In this document: positions 1 through 11,921 of the stretch, piece after piece | Layout: the number at the start of each line of letters is the position of its first letter | How positions within the stretch are numbered: the stretch's first letter is position 1 | Assembly: GCA_020310875.1 (NCBI GenBank) | Contig: CM035413.1 | Span: 185,110,355 to 185,174,354 of the forward strand | Length of the DNA stretch: 64,000 nucleotides | Direction of reading: 5' to 3' | DNA from: Ceratopteris richardii | Lineage: Eukaryota; Streptophyta; Polypodiopsida; Polypodiales; Pteridaceae | Notes under the pieces: model-generated | The model's database searches: none | What the model saw: only the letters and a program-made list of their open reading frames with translations | Told to the model about the DNA's origin: nothing | Position numbers and translations under genes: made by a program

Positions 1-745
1 GTCAGCACGCACACACTGCAATGAGACCTTGGGATCCTTGGGGGGGGGGATAGCTTAGCACTTCCCTGCACACTTATTAGTCACTCTTCATGCACACTTT
101 GCACTTCACTTCTCTGCGTCGTACACTTTGTGTCTCTTGCACTTCTCTCTCTTGCCTTGCTTAGACTATGCTCACCTTTCTTACACTTAGAATAGTCCAA
201 GAATAGTCCTTGCCTTGATTTCAGTGTCGATTCACGTACACTCCTAACTGCAAGAGTATCTTGGTGCTCACTTTGATGTCCCAAGATTGTCTTCACAAGT
301 GGCAGCCAAGAAATCCCTGTTTTATCTTGTAGTGACTTTAGACTAAAACAAAAATTTTAATTGGGGGACCATACTTTCACTTCTGCATACGCTACTGCTT
401 CACATACCTTCATATTTTCCTTTTAATTCTTCAAATGTGCACCTAAGAGAGGTTTCACCTGAACCTTCCAAAACACTTTAAAAACACTTCTGAGCCTTAG
501 GGAAATTAGAGAAATACCTCTTCAACCTGCAACCCGCTTTCTCCAATTTATCCTTTGTGGAGAATTACTTGTGCACTACCTATGCACCTTGACACCCTGC
601 ACTTCCAACACTTTCACTTTGCCCCTGTTGACTTTGAGCTTGACCTTGTTGACTTTGACCAGTTTGACTTTAACCTTTTGACTTTGACTATAGTTGACTT
701 TGAATGTAGTTGACTTTGACTAGTATGACTTTTATGGGCTCAACA
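1..745 (-). repeat. W-box LTR copy A (partial, runs off the left edge)
   Basis: Reverse complement of the LTR at 10873-11921, matching it along the whole stretch. Read on the minus strand it begins TGTTGAGCCC at 745 and would need about 300 more bases to the left to be complete. Its first ~120 bases contain ten TTGAC(C/T) hexamers (628-721 on the plus strand). The start TGTTG pairs with the end CAACA of the other copy, the usual terminal inverted repeat of plant LTRs. The 71-codon open frame at 81-296 is conserved in both copies but matches no family I know and is probably LTR sequence. The internal region, if any, is outside the window. Confidence 0.75.
628..721. promoter_or_regulatory. Cluster of ten W-box motifs in LTR copy A
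   Basis: Ten TTGACT/TTGACC hexamers lie in about 95 bases. The W-box (TTGAC[C/T]) is the established binding site of plant WRKY transcription factors. The position just inside the LTR 5' end is where U3 enhancers sit. The motifs are seen directly; WRKY control is inference. Confidence 0.55.
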
Positions 746-3700
746 CTAAAATTGATCCATACTTTTACACATTATTTTGAATTTGAATTGAAATATGATC
801 ATGGTATTCGGCTCTAAGTATTTCCACAAGATTCTCTCCAAATGTATTCTTTAAATTTGATCAAGGTAACATCAACCATTAACCTTATATCTTAATCAAC
901 TAAAAAGAGTTTATGCATAAGATTTTAACTAAGAAGACTTGTGAAGTCCCAGTGCGCAAGAACAAGCACTTAGGCTTGCTACATGCACCAACACTATTGA
1001 TATGGATTGCTAGTTTACTACTTTTAATATCAAATTGTTATTCTACTTTTTGCAATTTGTTGTTGGACATAACTCCAAGCCATTGAAGAGGACCAATCAT
1101 TTTCATGCAGATTTGGACTATTCTAGTCATTCTAAAAAAAGGGAAGGTGACATGTCTATTGTTACAAAATACGTAATGCTTTTTTGTATATATGCATTGA
1201 AGATCATATTGTCTTTTAGTACTCTACAGATTCTAAATTAGAATACACATTTTAAGCGCTATTTATCTATCACCATAAAAGCTCTATGTGATCCACTATG
1301 AAGATGGAATTAGTTACAAACGGCAAACATATTTTTCTTAGAAACATTGAATTTATCCTTCCAAAAATACTCATTCATATAGATATCCCCTTCCCAACAT
1401 ATTCGCTCATGTAACTTTTGACAATATCAATCTCCTTTGTATCAGAAAATTCTAAAATGAATTGATAGTTGTATTTGAATTTTGAATGATGGATTTGCTT
1501 TTTTACCAGCAAGAAAAGAATCTTCATGAAATCTATTAGAATACCCCTATATTAACAAATATGTGTTTGAATCGTAGAGATTTTTCCTCTGATTCACTTT
1601 CTCAAAAAATTAGGTTAAAATGCTCTATTAAATAGGCTTGTCTTCTTGCTCCACTATATTTGGCCATTCCCAAAGATGGTCTGAGCTTTTTGGTTAACCC
1701 CCATGCCCATCTTGGACATATATAAGGGCTTTGGCTCTTTCAAGCTAGAGAAACTTGCATATGAAGACTCTTGGCTACAGATACAAATGCTTTTGTGCAT
1801 AATGCGCCTAATAGAATCAACATCTTTTGGCAATGTCCACAATTTTTTTGTGATGCGTCCATATCTAAAACAAATCACTTCAAAATTGCATTCAAGGCCA
1901 TTTTTGGGCTACTACTCATTTTTATAGCTTGCTCCATGTTGAGCTCACTCATCTCAAATACAAGGGATAAAAGGCTCCCAAAAGCCTCAATATGAATGAA
2001 TACTTTGACGAACTAATGGATAAAAGGCTCCCAATGGCCTTAATATCAATGGAATAGTTTGAAATTTGTAAGCTTTATGACTGTGAAAGAACTTGTCAAG
2101 ATTTCAAGTAGAAGAAACGACATCAGATGGCCATTTCTATAGTAAGAGTGTGATAAGAAATACTTCATATTGTTGGATTATAAGATCATGATTGTGATAC
2201 CGCATAAAATAACATATATGTGATGAAGAAGCTCCAGAAGCTCATGATAGAAGACTTAACTAATGAGGCTCATAGGCATATTGTGAGATTCAAAAGCTCA
2301 GCATGGAGGATGAGATGAAGGTAGTACTAATCCAGACATTATCAACACCACATGCTGCATTTTCCTTTCGGATCTTATTGGGCGAAATCTGGTTTGCAAT
2401 GATCTATGTTGGTGCGTCTCCAGGCCAGTAAGTTTCCCATAGGTACAGAAAATAATGGCGCTAACAGCATCTTCGTTGCTCTTATAACGTTTATAACACA
2501 CATACTGAAAAGCCAAAGCTCATTTCGATTGTTCTTTGCTAATTGTTCTTTAATTAAAAGCACGAAATTTTAAACCATCTTGGAATTGCAAATTGAAATT
2601 TATGTTTTGGAGGATATCATTCTCAACATCAGTATATTGAATGATTTCCATGCAGAGGAAGGACGCTACCTTTGCAGTCCAGCTGCTTGAGTTTTCGACC
2701 ATATCCCAAATCCAGGGTTCCTATGTTTGGAAGGAAGCCCTGTATACACATCACTCATTGGTCATCTTAAACTCGTTACACATAAAGCAAAAAATACCAT
2801 ACAAACTTTCAGGACACCTGCAAACTCTCAAGGCTCAAGCAACTCCGCATATTTATTTTCTGGAGTGTCGTCGGAAGAGAGGAAAGATTCGTGAGAGACA
2901 CGCAATCACTTAGGTGCAGCTGTTCCAAGGAGAGAAGACCTGTAGCAGCTCATATGAATGCAAAAACTGAGTTCGATGGTCACAAGAACATTCACCAATT
3001 TTGTTCGTGTGCATATTAATGCAAATGAAGACGTGAATAAATTAAAGTGAAGTCTTAAGAAAAATCTAATCAATACACCCCCTGAACCCTGAAACACGTT
3101 AACAAATTACTATCGCCTCCAAAGCCTGAAAAAGCATAATCCTAATAATGAAATTGCTACACTCTAAACCTGAAAACTCCTAAAATGCCACTAGAGAAAC
3201 TAACCAGATGTCAACATGCTATACGCTTAAAACATCGAAACATTGCAAGCTCTAAAAACCCAAAAAACACAACCAGAGAAACCTTAAAAGAATTGCAAGA
3301 TTCAAAAAGGAAAAGATTATCTCACAACCTAGCATCCATTCCTAGCAACTTTTAAAATACACAAAACCTTCAACTTACATTAAAGCTGAAAAAAAAAATT
3401 ATAAATAAGGTTTTATAGCCTCCCGTCCACCAAGGAACCACGCACTCCGGCCATGGGAGCCACGAGTGGGCCGAGGGAGGCCAAACCACCAAACAGGATG
3501 ATAGAGCAACCTATCGAAGGTGCAATGAGGAAGCCCGAACCCCTGAAACTATCAAAGCCAAAATCGCACTTCCCAAATGAGCAACCAACTAGGACCACAA
3601 GGAGTTTCTCTTGGTGAAGCAAAAAGAACTATTGAAAATGTTCCTTATAGGTCAACTATTCAGCCCAAGGCCCCGTTAGAGTCCATGCATCTCTCGCTTC

Positions 3701-5524
3701 ATAAAGAGTGGTTCCTACGCAGTGTGGTAGCGAGCAAATGTTAGTTTTTTCCGGAAAACCACTAATTACTTTTGTTCTTCAAGAATGAGGAGATGGTATT
3801 TTGAGGGTGCTAAATTTCTAGCAAGCTTTTTACCATATGAATGGTGTGCTCCTATTCTTTGAAAAATAGACATCTCTTGAACCTTGCAATAGAAAAAATG
3901 TTCAACAAATCTTATGTAACTGGATGCCTAGAGCTTTGATTCAAAAATCTTCTCATCCTTTTCTTAGTTAGAGGATAAGTTTCAAAATAGCACGAGAACC
4001 TCCCTCAATAAGTGAATAATTCACGTAATTTGATATTTAAATTTTGTAACAAATGATATAAGATGATGACCAAATTTTAGAGCCCATCTCCTCACTTTTA
4101 ATTTTCAGACCTTTAAACCCCTAAAGGCTATCATATACTTCAAATGTTCGAAGACCGCAAAGGTTTATCCTCACCTTTAGGTTCTAAAGACTTGCGTTTT
4201 ATTAAATCCTCTAAATCCTAACAGCTAAACCTAGATTTAAAAGTTTAGAAAGCCGAAAAGCCTTATCTTTTCTTCATAACATAAAACTCATGAGACGCTT
4301 TATCTATTATCCAAGATCTGAACTTCTGAATCATGGAGGATTATAATTATCATAAGAATCTAATCTAAGCTCAAGAAACTCAAAAACCTAAACTTGCCAA
4401 TGCATGGTATGAATTCTAGACTGCGAAAACCGTTTTGTCTTCATTGTTCCATCTTAGCCACTTTAGATGTTTTTTTCTGATAATCTGAAAATCGAGAATG
4501 TCATCTTTGTCGCAAGATCAAATATTATCAAGCAACGCACACCAAGCATCATTTCTTCCTATTTAATCTAATCAAGTAGCCTAGATGGATTTGTAATCTT
4601 TCCAGCTACCAAGTATGTCTTTGATCAAATGGCATAAAAAATATTTCACTTGATACTAAAGCTAGTATCTCCATCCTACATATTATAGCTATACTTCCAT
4701 CTCAAAGAAAATAGTCAAGTGCCCATCGTTAGCTTAGCCAAATGCTCATATCTTTAACCATTCTAAGAAATCATTCCATACTCATGGGGCATATTCTAGG
4801 GTAGCAATATTTAGATTAGATTTCAACTCGTCAACTGTTCTCTTCTCTAGTATGCATCAATAAGCTAGAACTCCTCGCTCCTGAACTAACTCTCTTTCAA
4901 AGCTTCAATTGGATCAAGGGATAACCTTATTGGGGAATAGATGAATTTTAAAGAGATGACATGGTTCTAGAATCGCGTGACCCAACTCATCAATTTAGAA
5001 TATTTTCTTCCCTAATTGCTTGACCATCATTCTGAATGGTTAGTTTATCCTCTTAAATAATTTCAGCATATTGATATTTTTCATAATTTTGAAAGGTTTA
5101 TGTTCAACTAACCCCTAATTGTGTATGACGTTCCTTATTTTTCTTTACCTTTTTGTATATGATTCAATCCAATTTTTAATTACCCCTAGCTTATGGTTAA
5201 TAAGAAGAGAAACATTGATTTGCTTAAGGTTTTCATCCTTGGCCTTGTTCATAAGGAATGACATGACTGTTATACAACTTGACAATCAATAAAGAGGACT
5301 TTTCAGCGTAAACGTGTTCTTATTTTTGTTAAGATCTGTTGGCTTTTGGTTAGACCCAACCTATAAAAAGCATAAAACAATAATGATAATTAAGTAACAT
5401 ACCATTAAACATTTGCGCTTTTCAACAAACCATTTTTTATATTAAGCTTAGTGTGAATTTCTCTCTTGTCCCATAAAAAGCATACACATGAGATTCCCAT
5501 TCATTGATACAAAAATATATCCCA

Positions 5525-5527
<3 letters not shown>
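746..5527. other. Long stretch without recognisable genes
   Basis: AT-rich DNA with only short open frames on either strand, none with a motif I recognise. A somewhat GC-richer patch at 3413-3622 (69 codons on the minus strand, rich in Gly, Val and Ser) has no identifiable domain. Some parts may be very old transposon remnants, but nothing in the sequence proves it. Confidence 0.5.

Positions 5528-5597
<70 letters not shown>
5528..5597. repeat. Compound microsatellite (CA)n(TA)n
   Basis: About 17 CA units followed directly by about 17 TA units. Apparent reading frames crossing it (His-Thr, Ile-Tyr or Val-Cys runs) are artefacts of the repeat. Confidence 0.97.
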
Positions 5598-5599
<2 letters not shown>

Positions 5600-6660
5600 T
5601 TAACGATGCATAGCATGTGTAAGGTTCAAACGTTGAGCCCTCTTTGTAGCATGCATGGAATCCAAACTTGGAACTCCATGAATTGACATTCAACATATGC
5701 CTGTAATTTCCATTCTTGTTCATTCGATGCTATAATGGACATTTTATGCCGACTTTCTACTCGTTTTAAGGTGCTAAATCCATTCATGCTTATGGGGAGA
5801 GCGATTTTGTTATTCATAGCTTTAAATCGCATCATTCACCCCACTTACGTTTAAATGCATTACTCTAGCATGGAAAAGAAAACAAAGGAAACTAAATGAG
5901 CGTAAGTGCATCCATCCTTTGATCCTTTGGAGAAGAAAGCTCATCCATTTAATAATTCAAATTTGATGTTAAAATTAGAGCCATTCAGCCTTTTCAATCC
6001 CCAATGTACTTCCCTTTAGGAATTAATATTTGTATGCGCATCTGTACATTTAATCTGGCCAAAGGCTCAGGGTGCCTAATGCATACTGTCATTAATATAG
6101 AGAAACCGTTTATAATTTCCTTTATCCTCACGAACATTTTAGGAATGCCCAAGTCCATGAACACATTCCTGTTCATAGATAAGAGCTTCTTTATGTTCAC
6201 AATATCCCGAATATACATACAAATTTTATTTAATGGATGCTACATCCATCAAAAGGACAGGGACTCTACTTACATTTTCGAACATATCATTTTTTTTAAA
6301 TCTGAATTGAAGAAACCATTCTCTTTATACTTGCTCTTCGTCCTTCATTGTCTTCCATCTCGAATGTTTTCAAGGGTTTCATTATTTCCCATGAATTAAA
6401 ATTGGAAGCATCAATGGATGGTTTTAAGTCTCACAAATGTGTTAGAAGAACACTATATTCTTTGTACAAATTGTGCAAGATAATATATGTATTCTCGGCG
6501 TTCTAACCTCAAAAGATGTGCTTCACATAAAAGGACCCGGGCCAATAAGAAAAATTTGTGAAGGGGAGAAAGAGCAAAAGCACTCAGAAAATCTTTACCC
6601 TTTACTCCACATAGAAATTTCTATACGTGAGTTGCTCAGCTTCTACTTGTGCCACACTTC
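5598..6660. other. Unassigned stretch before the Cop1 LTR
   Basis: No recognisable gene. The longest open frame is 131 codons at 6004-6399 on the plus strand, with an overlapping 74-codon frame on the minus strand (5994-6218). Neither shows a domain, signal peptide or repeat. The sequence ends abruptly at the TGTTGG start of the Cop1 LTR; the five bases before it are ACTTC, the candidate left target-site duplication. Confidence 0.45.
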
Positions 6661-7717
6661 TGTTGGTGCAATTCAAGCCTTCACAATTTGGCTTGGATTA
6701 CTTCATGAAGATATCATTTGAAGGAAGGATCATAGGAACTTATGCTTATAAGTTCTTACCATTTTATCTCTTGTAAAAGTCTAAATGACTTGGCATTCTT
6801 ATGTAATCACTTACCTAATAGATTCTTGGAAAATTCGATGGTATAAACTGAGAGAATATCTCCCTAATTTTAGAGGAGTGATTATAGGAAGTCTTAGCTT
6901 TGAATTTGAAATTCAAATCAACTTCCAATTCATATAAAAGTGAGAAGAAAACTCGCGGATTAAGAGAGAGAGATCCGGAGCTTCATTTCTGCTAGTATTG
7001 AGTGTGTGAGCTCTACTCCATAGCCTACACCTCTGAGTACCATTTGGCAATGTCTATCATGCCAATGGGAATGTACATCAATGTGAATTAATACATATAT
7101 TTACACCTATCACTTCTGTGTTCTCTGAGTATACTACTTCAAGTCTGTCAACTTCAGAGAGGCATATCTCAATGCCTACTTCACCAAATCAAGTGATTCA
7201 AAGCTCGGTAGATCCAGCTCAAAGCATACTACAAGCATAAAAAGTTTGAAGCAATTTTGTTCAGCCAATTTTGGGAAATCACGGTCGAAGTGCTCACTGG
7301 TATTTATCTGCATACTTCCTAAAAAGTTGGGGGTGTTCATAATTTTGCTAAAGTTATTTCTCCTAGTATAGTTTATCATTTTATCTCATTCCACTTGCAA
7401 ATGGTAGCTTACTAAGCTAATAGAATACCTCTAGAACGAATTTTTCCAATTGTAAGTGTACTGGTCATACTGAGTGAAAGACTGAGCAGGTGTCAATACC
7501 AAAATAGCAAGTTTTTCTTAGATTTGTGAAGTATCAAGTAGTCTGTTTTGATTTGATCACTACACACATCATTTGCAAAGTACATATATGATCTCTTGGT
7601 ATCATTTGGAAGCTAAGGGTGTCTACTAATCATATCTGGAGTCACTGACGGCTGGTGCAAAGCAGGATTAGCAGCACCTACTCAATCTTCTGAAGGATCC
7701 ATCCATCTTTCCCAACA
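6661..7717 (+). repeat. Cop1 5' LTR
   Basis: 1057 bases running from TGTTGG to CCCAACA and followed by a primer-binding site. It aligns along its length with the two Cop7 LTRs (25755-26810, 30255-31310) but with clearly more differences, so it is an older member of the same family. A TATA box (TATAAAA, 6933-6939) lies at the same relative place as in Cop7. No matching 3' LTR is present in the window. Confidence 0.85.
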
Positions 7718-7718
7718 G

Positions 7719-7730
7719 TGGTATCAGAGC
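7719..7730 (+). other. Cop1 primer-binding site
   Basis: TGGTATCAGAGC, complementary to the 3' end of plant initiator tRNA-Met. It sits one base after the LTR end, as expected for Ty1/copia minus-strand priming. Confidence 0.9.
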
Positions 7731-7742
7731 AAACAAGGTAAC

Positions 7743-8782
7743 ATGGGAGATGTTTTTCCTTCATTCATTGACAAATTGGAGAGGAACAATTATCAAGCTT
7801 GGTCTCTAAGGATGAAGACCTATCTACAATGAAGAAGTCTATTTGGATTCATCTCAGGAGATGAGGAATTGCCCTCATTCAAAGTAAGGGGTCTACCCAC
7901 CAAGGAAGAACAAGAAAGGCTTAATACATGGTGTGCAAAAGATGCATTGGCAAGGTCTTATCTTCTTAACTCTATATCTGATTTCCTTTTACCTCACATC
8001 AGGAATTGTAAGACTTCCCAAGAAACTTGGGAAACCTTGTCATCATATTTTTCATCTAATACAAGGGCCAGGAAGAATCAATTGTGGATTGAATTCACAA
8101 CCCTTAGGAAGTAACCAAAGCAATCAGTCTCAGAATTTGTGACCAAGATCAAGGATGTGGCAGACCAATTAGCAAGCATAGGAGAGGAGATTGAAGAGGA
8201 ACAAATAGTAAGGCAAGTAACCAATGGACTAAAGGCAGATGATAAGTGGGAAACATTCACCACTGCAATGGATCTCTACATGGACATGCATACCCCAGAT
8301 CTCACAACTCTGATGGGCCAACTATTCACACATGAAGAAAGTTCACAAAGGTTGGAGATACATCTAAAGGTAACACTCCTTCTGCCCTATATACTGATAA
8401 AAAGGTTAAAGACAAAGGTAAAGGTAAGAAGCAAGAGGATGAAGGGTCAACCTCCCAAGCCAACTATGCAGGGAGAGGTAGATCTTCAAGAGGCAGGGGC
8501 AGAGGAGGTAAGCAAGGTAGGGGGACACCCTACAATTCATCACCATGCAATATTTGTGGATTGTCTAAGCACACCACAGATGAGTGCTACAGAAACTACA
8601 AAAATCAGAGAGGAAGAGGCTACTCAAGAGGTGGATACTCTCAAGGCAGAGGAAGGTTCAACCAACACCAAGGCTACAATGGCTACAACAATAATTACAA
8701 CAACAACTACAACAACAACCATAATGGTAACTACCAAGGAGGATTCAGAAATAGGAAAGACTACAACAACTACACAATCATC
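7743..8782 (+). pseudogene. Cop1 gag (copia capsid, UBN2-type), broken
   Basis: Starts with ATG 13 bases after the PBS (MGDVFPSFIDKLERNN) and follows the Cop7 gag closely: the UBN2/retrotran_gag region, including the segment around NTRARKNQLWIEF, then basic Gly/Arg-rich sequence and a CCHC knuckle (NICGLSKHTTDEC) near 8547-8590. It is interrupted by a stop in the TYLQ region (~7830), a second stop at about 8113, and a frame change between ~8340 and 8550. An Asn-rich tail from (AAC)n repeats follows. The homology ends at about 8782, where the sequence switches to the reverse complement of the family RT. Gag would form the virus-like particle that packages element RNA. It is non-functional here. 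Confidence 0.85.
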
Positions 8783-9365
8783 TGTTGTTTGATGCTTCTG
8801 ATTCCTTGGACATCATTACCTGTAATGATGATGTCATCAACATAAACACAGAGATAGATTACCTCTAAATTGCTCCTTTTAATAAACAATGAAGTATCTG
8901 CCTTGCTCATAGTAAACCCTTGGTCTTGGAGGTATGTTGTCAGTCTATAGTTCCATGCTCTAGGTGCCTGCTTCAATCCATGTAGAGCCTTCTTCAATTT
9001 ACAAACATAATTTACCTTCTTGGGATCTTCATAGCCAGGTGGTTGTGACATGTAGACTTCTTCAGATATCCATCCATTCAAGAAAGCATTCTTGACATCT
9101 ACTTGGTACATGTTCCAATTCTTGGATGCAGCTACACTCACCAATACTCTGATTGTTGGCATCTTAGCCACAGGAGAAAATGTCTCCTCATAATCAATGC
9201 CTTGGGTTTGTGCAAAACCCTTGGCCACCATCCTAGCTTTGTACCTGTTGATTGTACCATCAGAGTTCCTCTTTAGTTTGTAGATCCATCTGGATCCTAT
9301 CACTTTCATAGACTCCTTCTTGGGTACCAAGTCCCATGTGTCACTTTCCTTGAGAGCTTCTATTT
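8783..9365 (-). pseudogene. Cop1 reverse transcriptase fragment, inverted relative to gag
   Basis: Reading right to left it encodes a copia RVT_2 domain: [17 protein letters not shown], the [15 protein letters not shown] block, the first catalytic Asp in [10 protein letters not shown], the LKQAPRAW motif and the intact YVDDIIITGND active site, ending around IKQQMI. It is open for about 195 codons and closely matches the Cop7 RT. Homology begins at about 9365 and ends at 8783, where it meets Cop1 gag head-on. AP, integrase, most of RNase H and the 3' LTR are missing. The shared family suggests a rearranged single element (inversion plus deletion), although two independent fragments cannot be excluded. 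Confidence 0.85.
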
Positions 9366-10872
9366 CGCTAAAAGGAGAGGCCTTGCCACTGGTCAATATA
9401 TGAAGGCTCAAGGCCTACCATCAACACACTTGAAGAATTATGGATCACCTGGAAACTGCAAACTTTGTCCAGGTTGTACATAACCCTCTCATTTCATTTT
9501 TTGCTCAAGTTTTAGTCCTTTTTATGCTTTTTCATGCTTGTTCATTAAGTTCTTAGAAAATTTAGCAACCCTTTAATAGTCCTTGAAATAAGTACAATGT
9601 TTGGAGTTTTTTTTGGGAAATTTTCAAGCATTTTTAGAATTTTTCCAGTATTTTTCGTCATTTCAAAAGTCATTTTCTTACCAAATTGGAGGAATAGAGG
9701 AAGCTCTATGTGGTTTTGAGGGAGGAAATTGGCGTACACTTGTAGGATATTTTATGAGAATGTTTTCAGATTTTTTTTGGATTTTTCTTCAATTTTTTTG
9801 GCACTTTTTCTCCATTTTTCTTTAATTTTGGATATTTTTTCCCAAAAAAAAGCCCCCCTAGGGAATCTTTTTTGAAAAAAAAAAAAATTCCCCCTCTCTC
9901 TCTCTCTCTTCCTCCCCCGGTGCCCCCCCCCCCCCAGACATGCTCTAACACAACCCCCCCCCCTCCCCCCCCCCCCCCCCCCCCCCTTGACATGCTCTGA
10001 CATAACCCCTCCCCACCCCCCCCCCGCCCCTGAGTTTCTGTTTTCTTTTTATTTTTATCTATTTTCTTGTTATTTTTTATTTTATTTATAATTATTTTTA
10101 TTTCTTTATTATTTTCTATTTTTTCTTTTGCTTTATTTTTCACTTTTTGACATGCGTTCACGTATTAAAAAAACAATTCTTCTTCATATTTAAATATATA
10201 TATATATTTTATGTTAGTTATTTTTTATTTATTTATTTTCTTTTATTATTTATTTTTCATGGCTCAAACCTTTTGGCTCGGGATCGCGTCTGGGATGGTC
10301 GTTTTTTTCAAATCTGGAGTCATTTTTATGTTTTTTGGCACCTCTAGACTCATTTGTTGGCTTTATTTTTCCAAATTCCCAACTTTTCTCTGACTTTTGG
10401 TCAAAACTCACATGTTTTGAGCACATTTATCACGTGTTTTTATTTAAACACATGGTCCACATTGTCTATTCTCACCTCATTTCAGCATATGTTGCTCATT
10501 TTCCTATATGCACCCTCTATAACTCTAATTTTTGATCCATTTGATCTTATCCAGACCCCATAATCCTACTCCCTCACCCTCACCTTACCCTTTTGCCCAA
10601 CCACATTCTTACCCATCCCTGCCCTATCCATCTCAGCCCCCTCAGCCCTCCCTTTCCCCTACTTTCTACCCTCCCATTGCCTCCTTTGCTTTTCCATGCA
10701 AAATCCAATTTTGGGTTATTCTCTAGTGCTTGTTCTCTCCTGCTCCTGGTGGACTTGTAGCTACTTAAGTGTCCTTTTGCAGATGTTGCAGCAGAAGAAT
10801 CATGGGTTACTCTATGCTCAGAGTTTTGGCTGAAGCTCTCCGAGACAGAGAGCACATTAGGTGATGGGCAAC
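9366..10872. other. Pyrimidine-rich unassigned region with homopolymer runs
   Basis: No recognised gene. It contains long T-rich stretches (9600-9860, 10060-10260), a CT microsatellite (about 9893-9910), long C runs (see separate entry) and a C-rich stretch (about 10545-10690). Antisense frames of 114-131 codons across it are low-complexity artefacts. The last ~100 bases (10775-10872) are less biased and follow a splice-acceptor-like CCTTTTGCAG, but give no recognisable exon. Confidence 0.45.
9923..10025. repeat. Poly-C runs with a repeated 19-base motif
   Basis: Three long cytosine runs (about 9923-9935, 9954-9986 with one T, 10016-10025) are separated by two near-identical copies of GACATGCTCTRACAYAAC (9937 and 9989 onward). 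The arrangement looks like a diverged short tandem array whose C runs have expanded. Such tracts are prone to length errors in sequencing. Confidence 0.8.
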
Positions 10873-11921
10873 TATTGAGCCCATAAAAGTCATATTGGTC
10901 AAAGTCAAATACAATGAAAGTCAACTACAATCAAAGTCAAAAGATCAAAGTCAAACAATCAAAGTCAACAAGGTCAAGGTCAAAGTCAACAGGGGCAAAG
11001 TCAAAGTGCTGGAAGTGCAGGTGTCAAGATGCACAGGTAGTGCACAATTAATTGTCCACAAAGGATAGATTGGAGAAAGTGGGTTGCAAGTTGAAGAGGT
11101 ATTTCTCTAATTTACCTAAGGTTCAAAAGTGTTTTTAAAGTGTTTTGAAAGGTTCAGGTGAACCCTCTCTTAGGTGCACATTTGAAGAATTAAAAGGAAA
11201 ATGTGAAGGTATGTGAAGCGGCAGCGTACGCAGAAGTGAAAGTATGGTCCCCCAATTAAAATTTTTGTTTTAGTCTAAAGTCACTACAGGATAAAATAGG
11301 GATTCGTTGGCTACCAGTTGTGAAGACAATCTTGGGACATCAAAGTGAGCACCAAGATACTCTTGCAATTAGGAGCATACGTGAATCGACACTCAAATCA
11401 AGGCAAGGACTATTCTTGGACTATTCTAAGTGTAAGCAAGGTGAGGATAGTCTAAGCAAGGCAAGAGAGAGAAGTGCAAGAGACACAAAGTGTACGACGC
11501 AAAGAAGTGAAGTGCAAGGTGTGCATGAAGAGTGACTAAAAAGTTTGTAGAGAAGTGCTACGCTACCCCTCCCCCCCAAAGGATCCCAAGGTCTCATTGC
11601 AGTGTGGGCATGCCGACAGAAGGTGTCCATCCCTCCCCCTTATTGGAAGCTTGGTGCAAGGTGTGCACATGTGCAGGCTTGGAGAAGATGGAGGTCTGAT
11701 GTAGAGGAGGCCAGTAGCAACAAGACCTTGGGTATTTGGTTCTTTGTAATTGAGCACTCTCGGGGATTTTACATAGAAGCATTGGATTGTATTGTGCATC
11801 ACCATTGTATTTGTCTTATTATAATCAATCGATAGAGGCTTCCAGTGTGTACTTTTCTTCTTGTCTTTCCCTTTTCTCCTACAAACACTGAAATCCTTTC
11901 TTGTCCATGAAGCCCCCAACA
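10873..11921 (+). repeat. W-box LTR copy B (complete)
   Basis: 1049 bases, from TATTGAGCCC (TGTTG in copy A) to CCCCCAACA. It is inverted relative to copy A at 1-745. The first part carries the W-box cluster (reverse-complement GTCAA motifs). No primer-binding site follows and no clear polypurine tract precedes it, so it behaves like a solo LTR. The five bases after it (TTTAG, 11922-11926) do not match the five before it (GCAAC), but do match the five bases flanking the start of copy A; see findings. Confidence 0.75.
10897..11004. promoter_or_regulatory. Cluster of ten W-box motifs in LTR copy B
   Basis: Ten GTCAA cores in the form AGTCAA/GGTCAA (W-boxes on the opposite strand) lie within about 110 bases at the LTR 5' end. 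Their conservation in both inverted copies, despite other differences, argues that they were a property of the ancestral LTR. Confidence 0.55.

Noticed and set aside
81..296. 71-codon frame conserved in both inverted LTR copies (also 11320-11535)
   Set aside because: Conservation follows from the LTR being duplicated; the composition is unremarkable and no family matches.
3413..3622. Gly/Val-rich 69-codon frame on the minus strand
   Set aside because: Short, no recognisable motif, no splice or promoter context.
5448..5723. Frames with Ile-Tyr, Val-Cys and His-Thr repeats
   Set aside because: Translation of the CA/TA microsatellite.
6004..6399. 131-codon open frame
   Set aside because: No domain, no codon-bias cue, and the opposite strand is also open over half of it; likely a chance frame in AT-rich DNA.
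9766..10161. 131-codon minus-strand frame with Gly and Lys runs
   Set aside because: Produced by poly-C and T-rich low-complexity sequence.
10580..10924. 114-codon minus-strand frame
   Set aside because: Crosses a C-rich tract and the start of LTR copy B; no domain.
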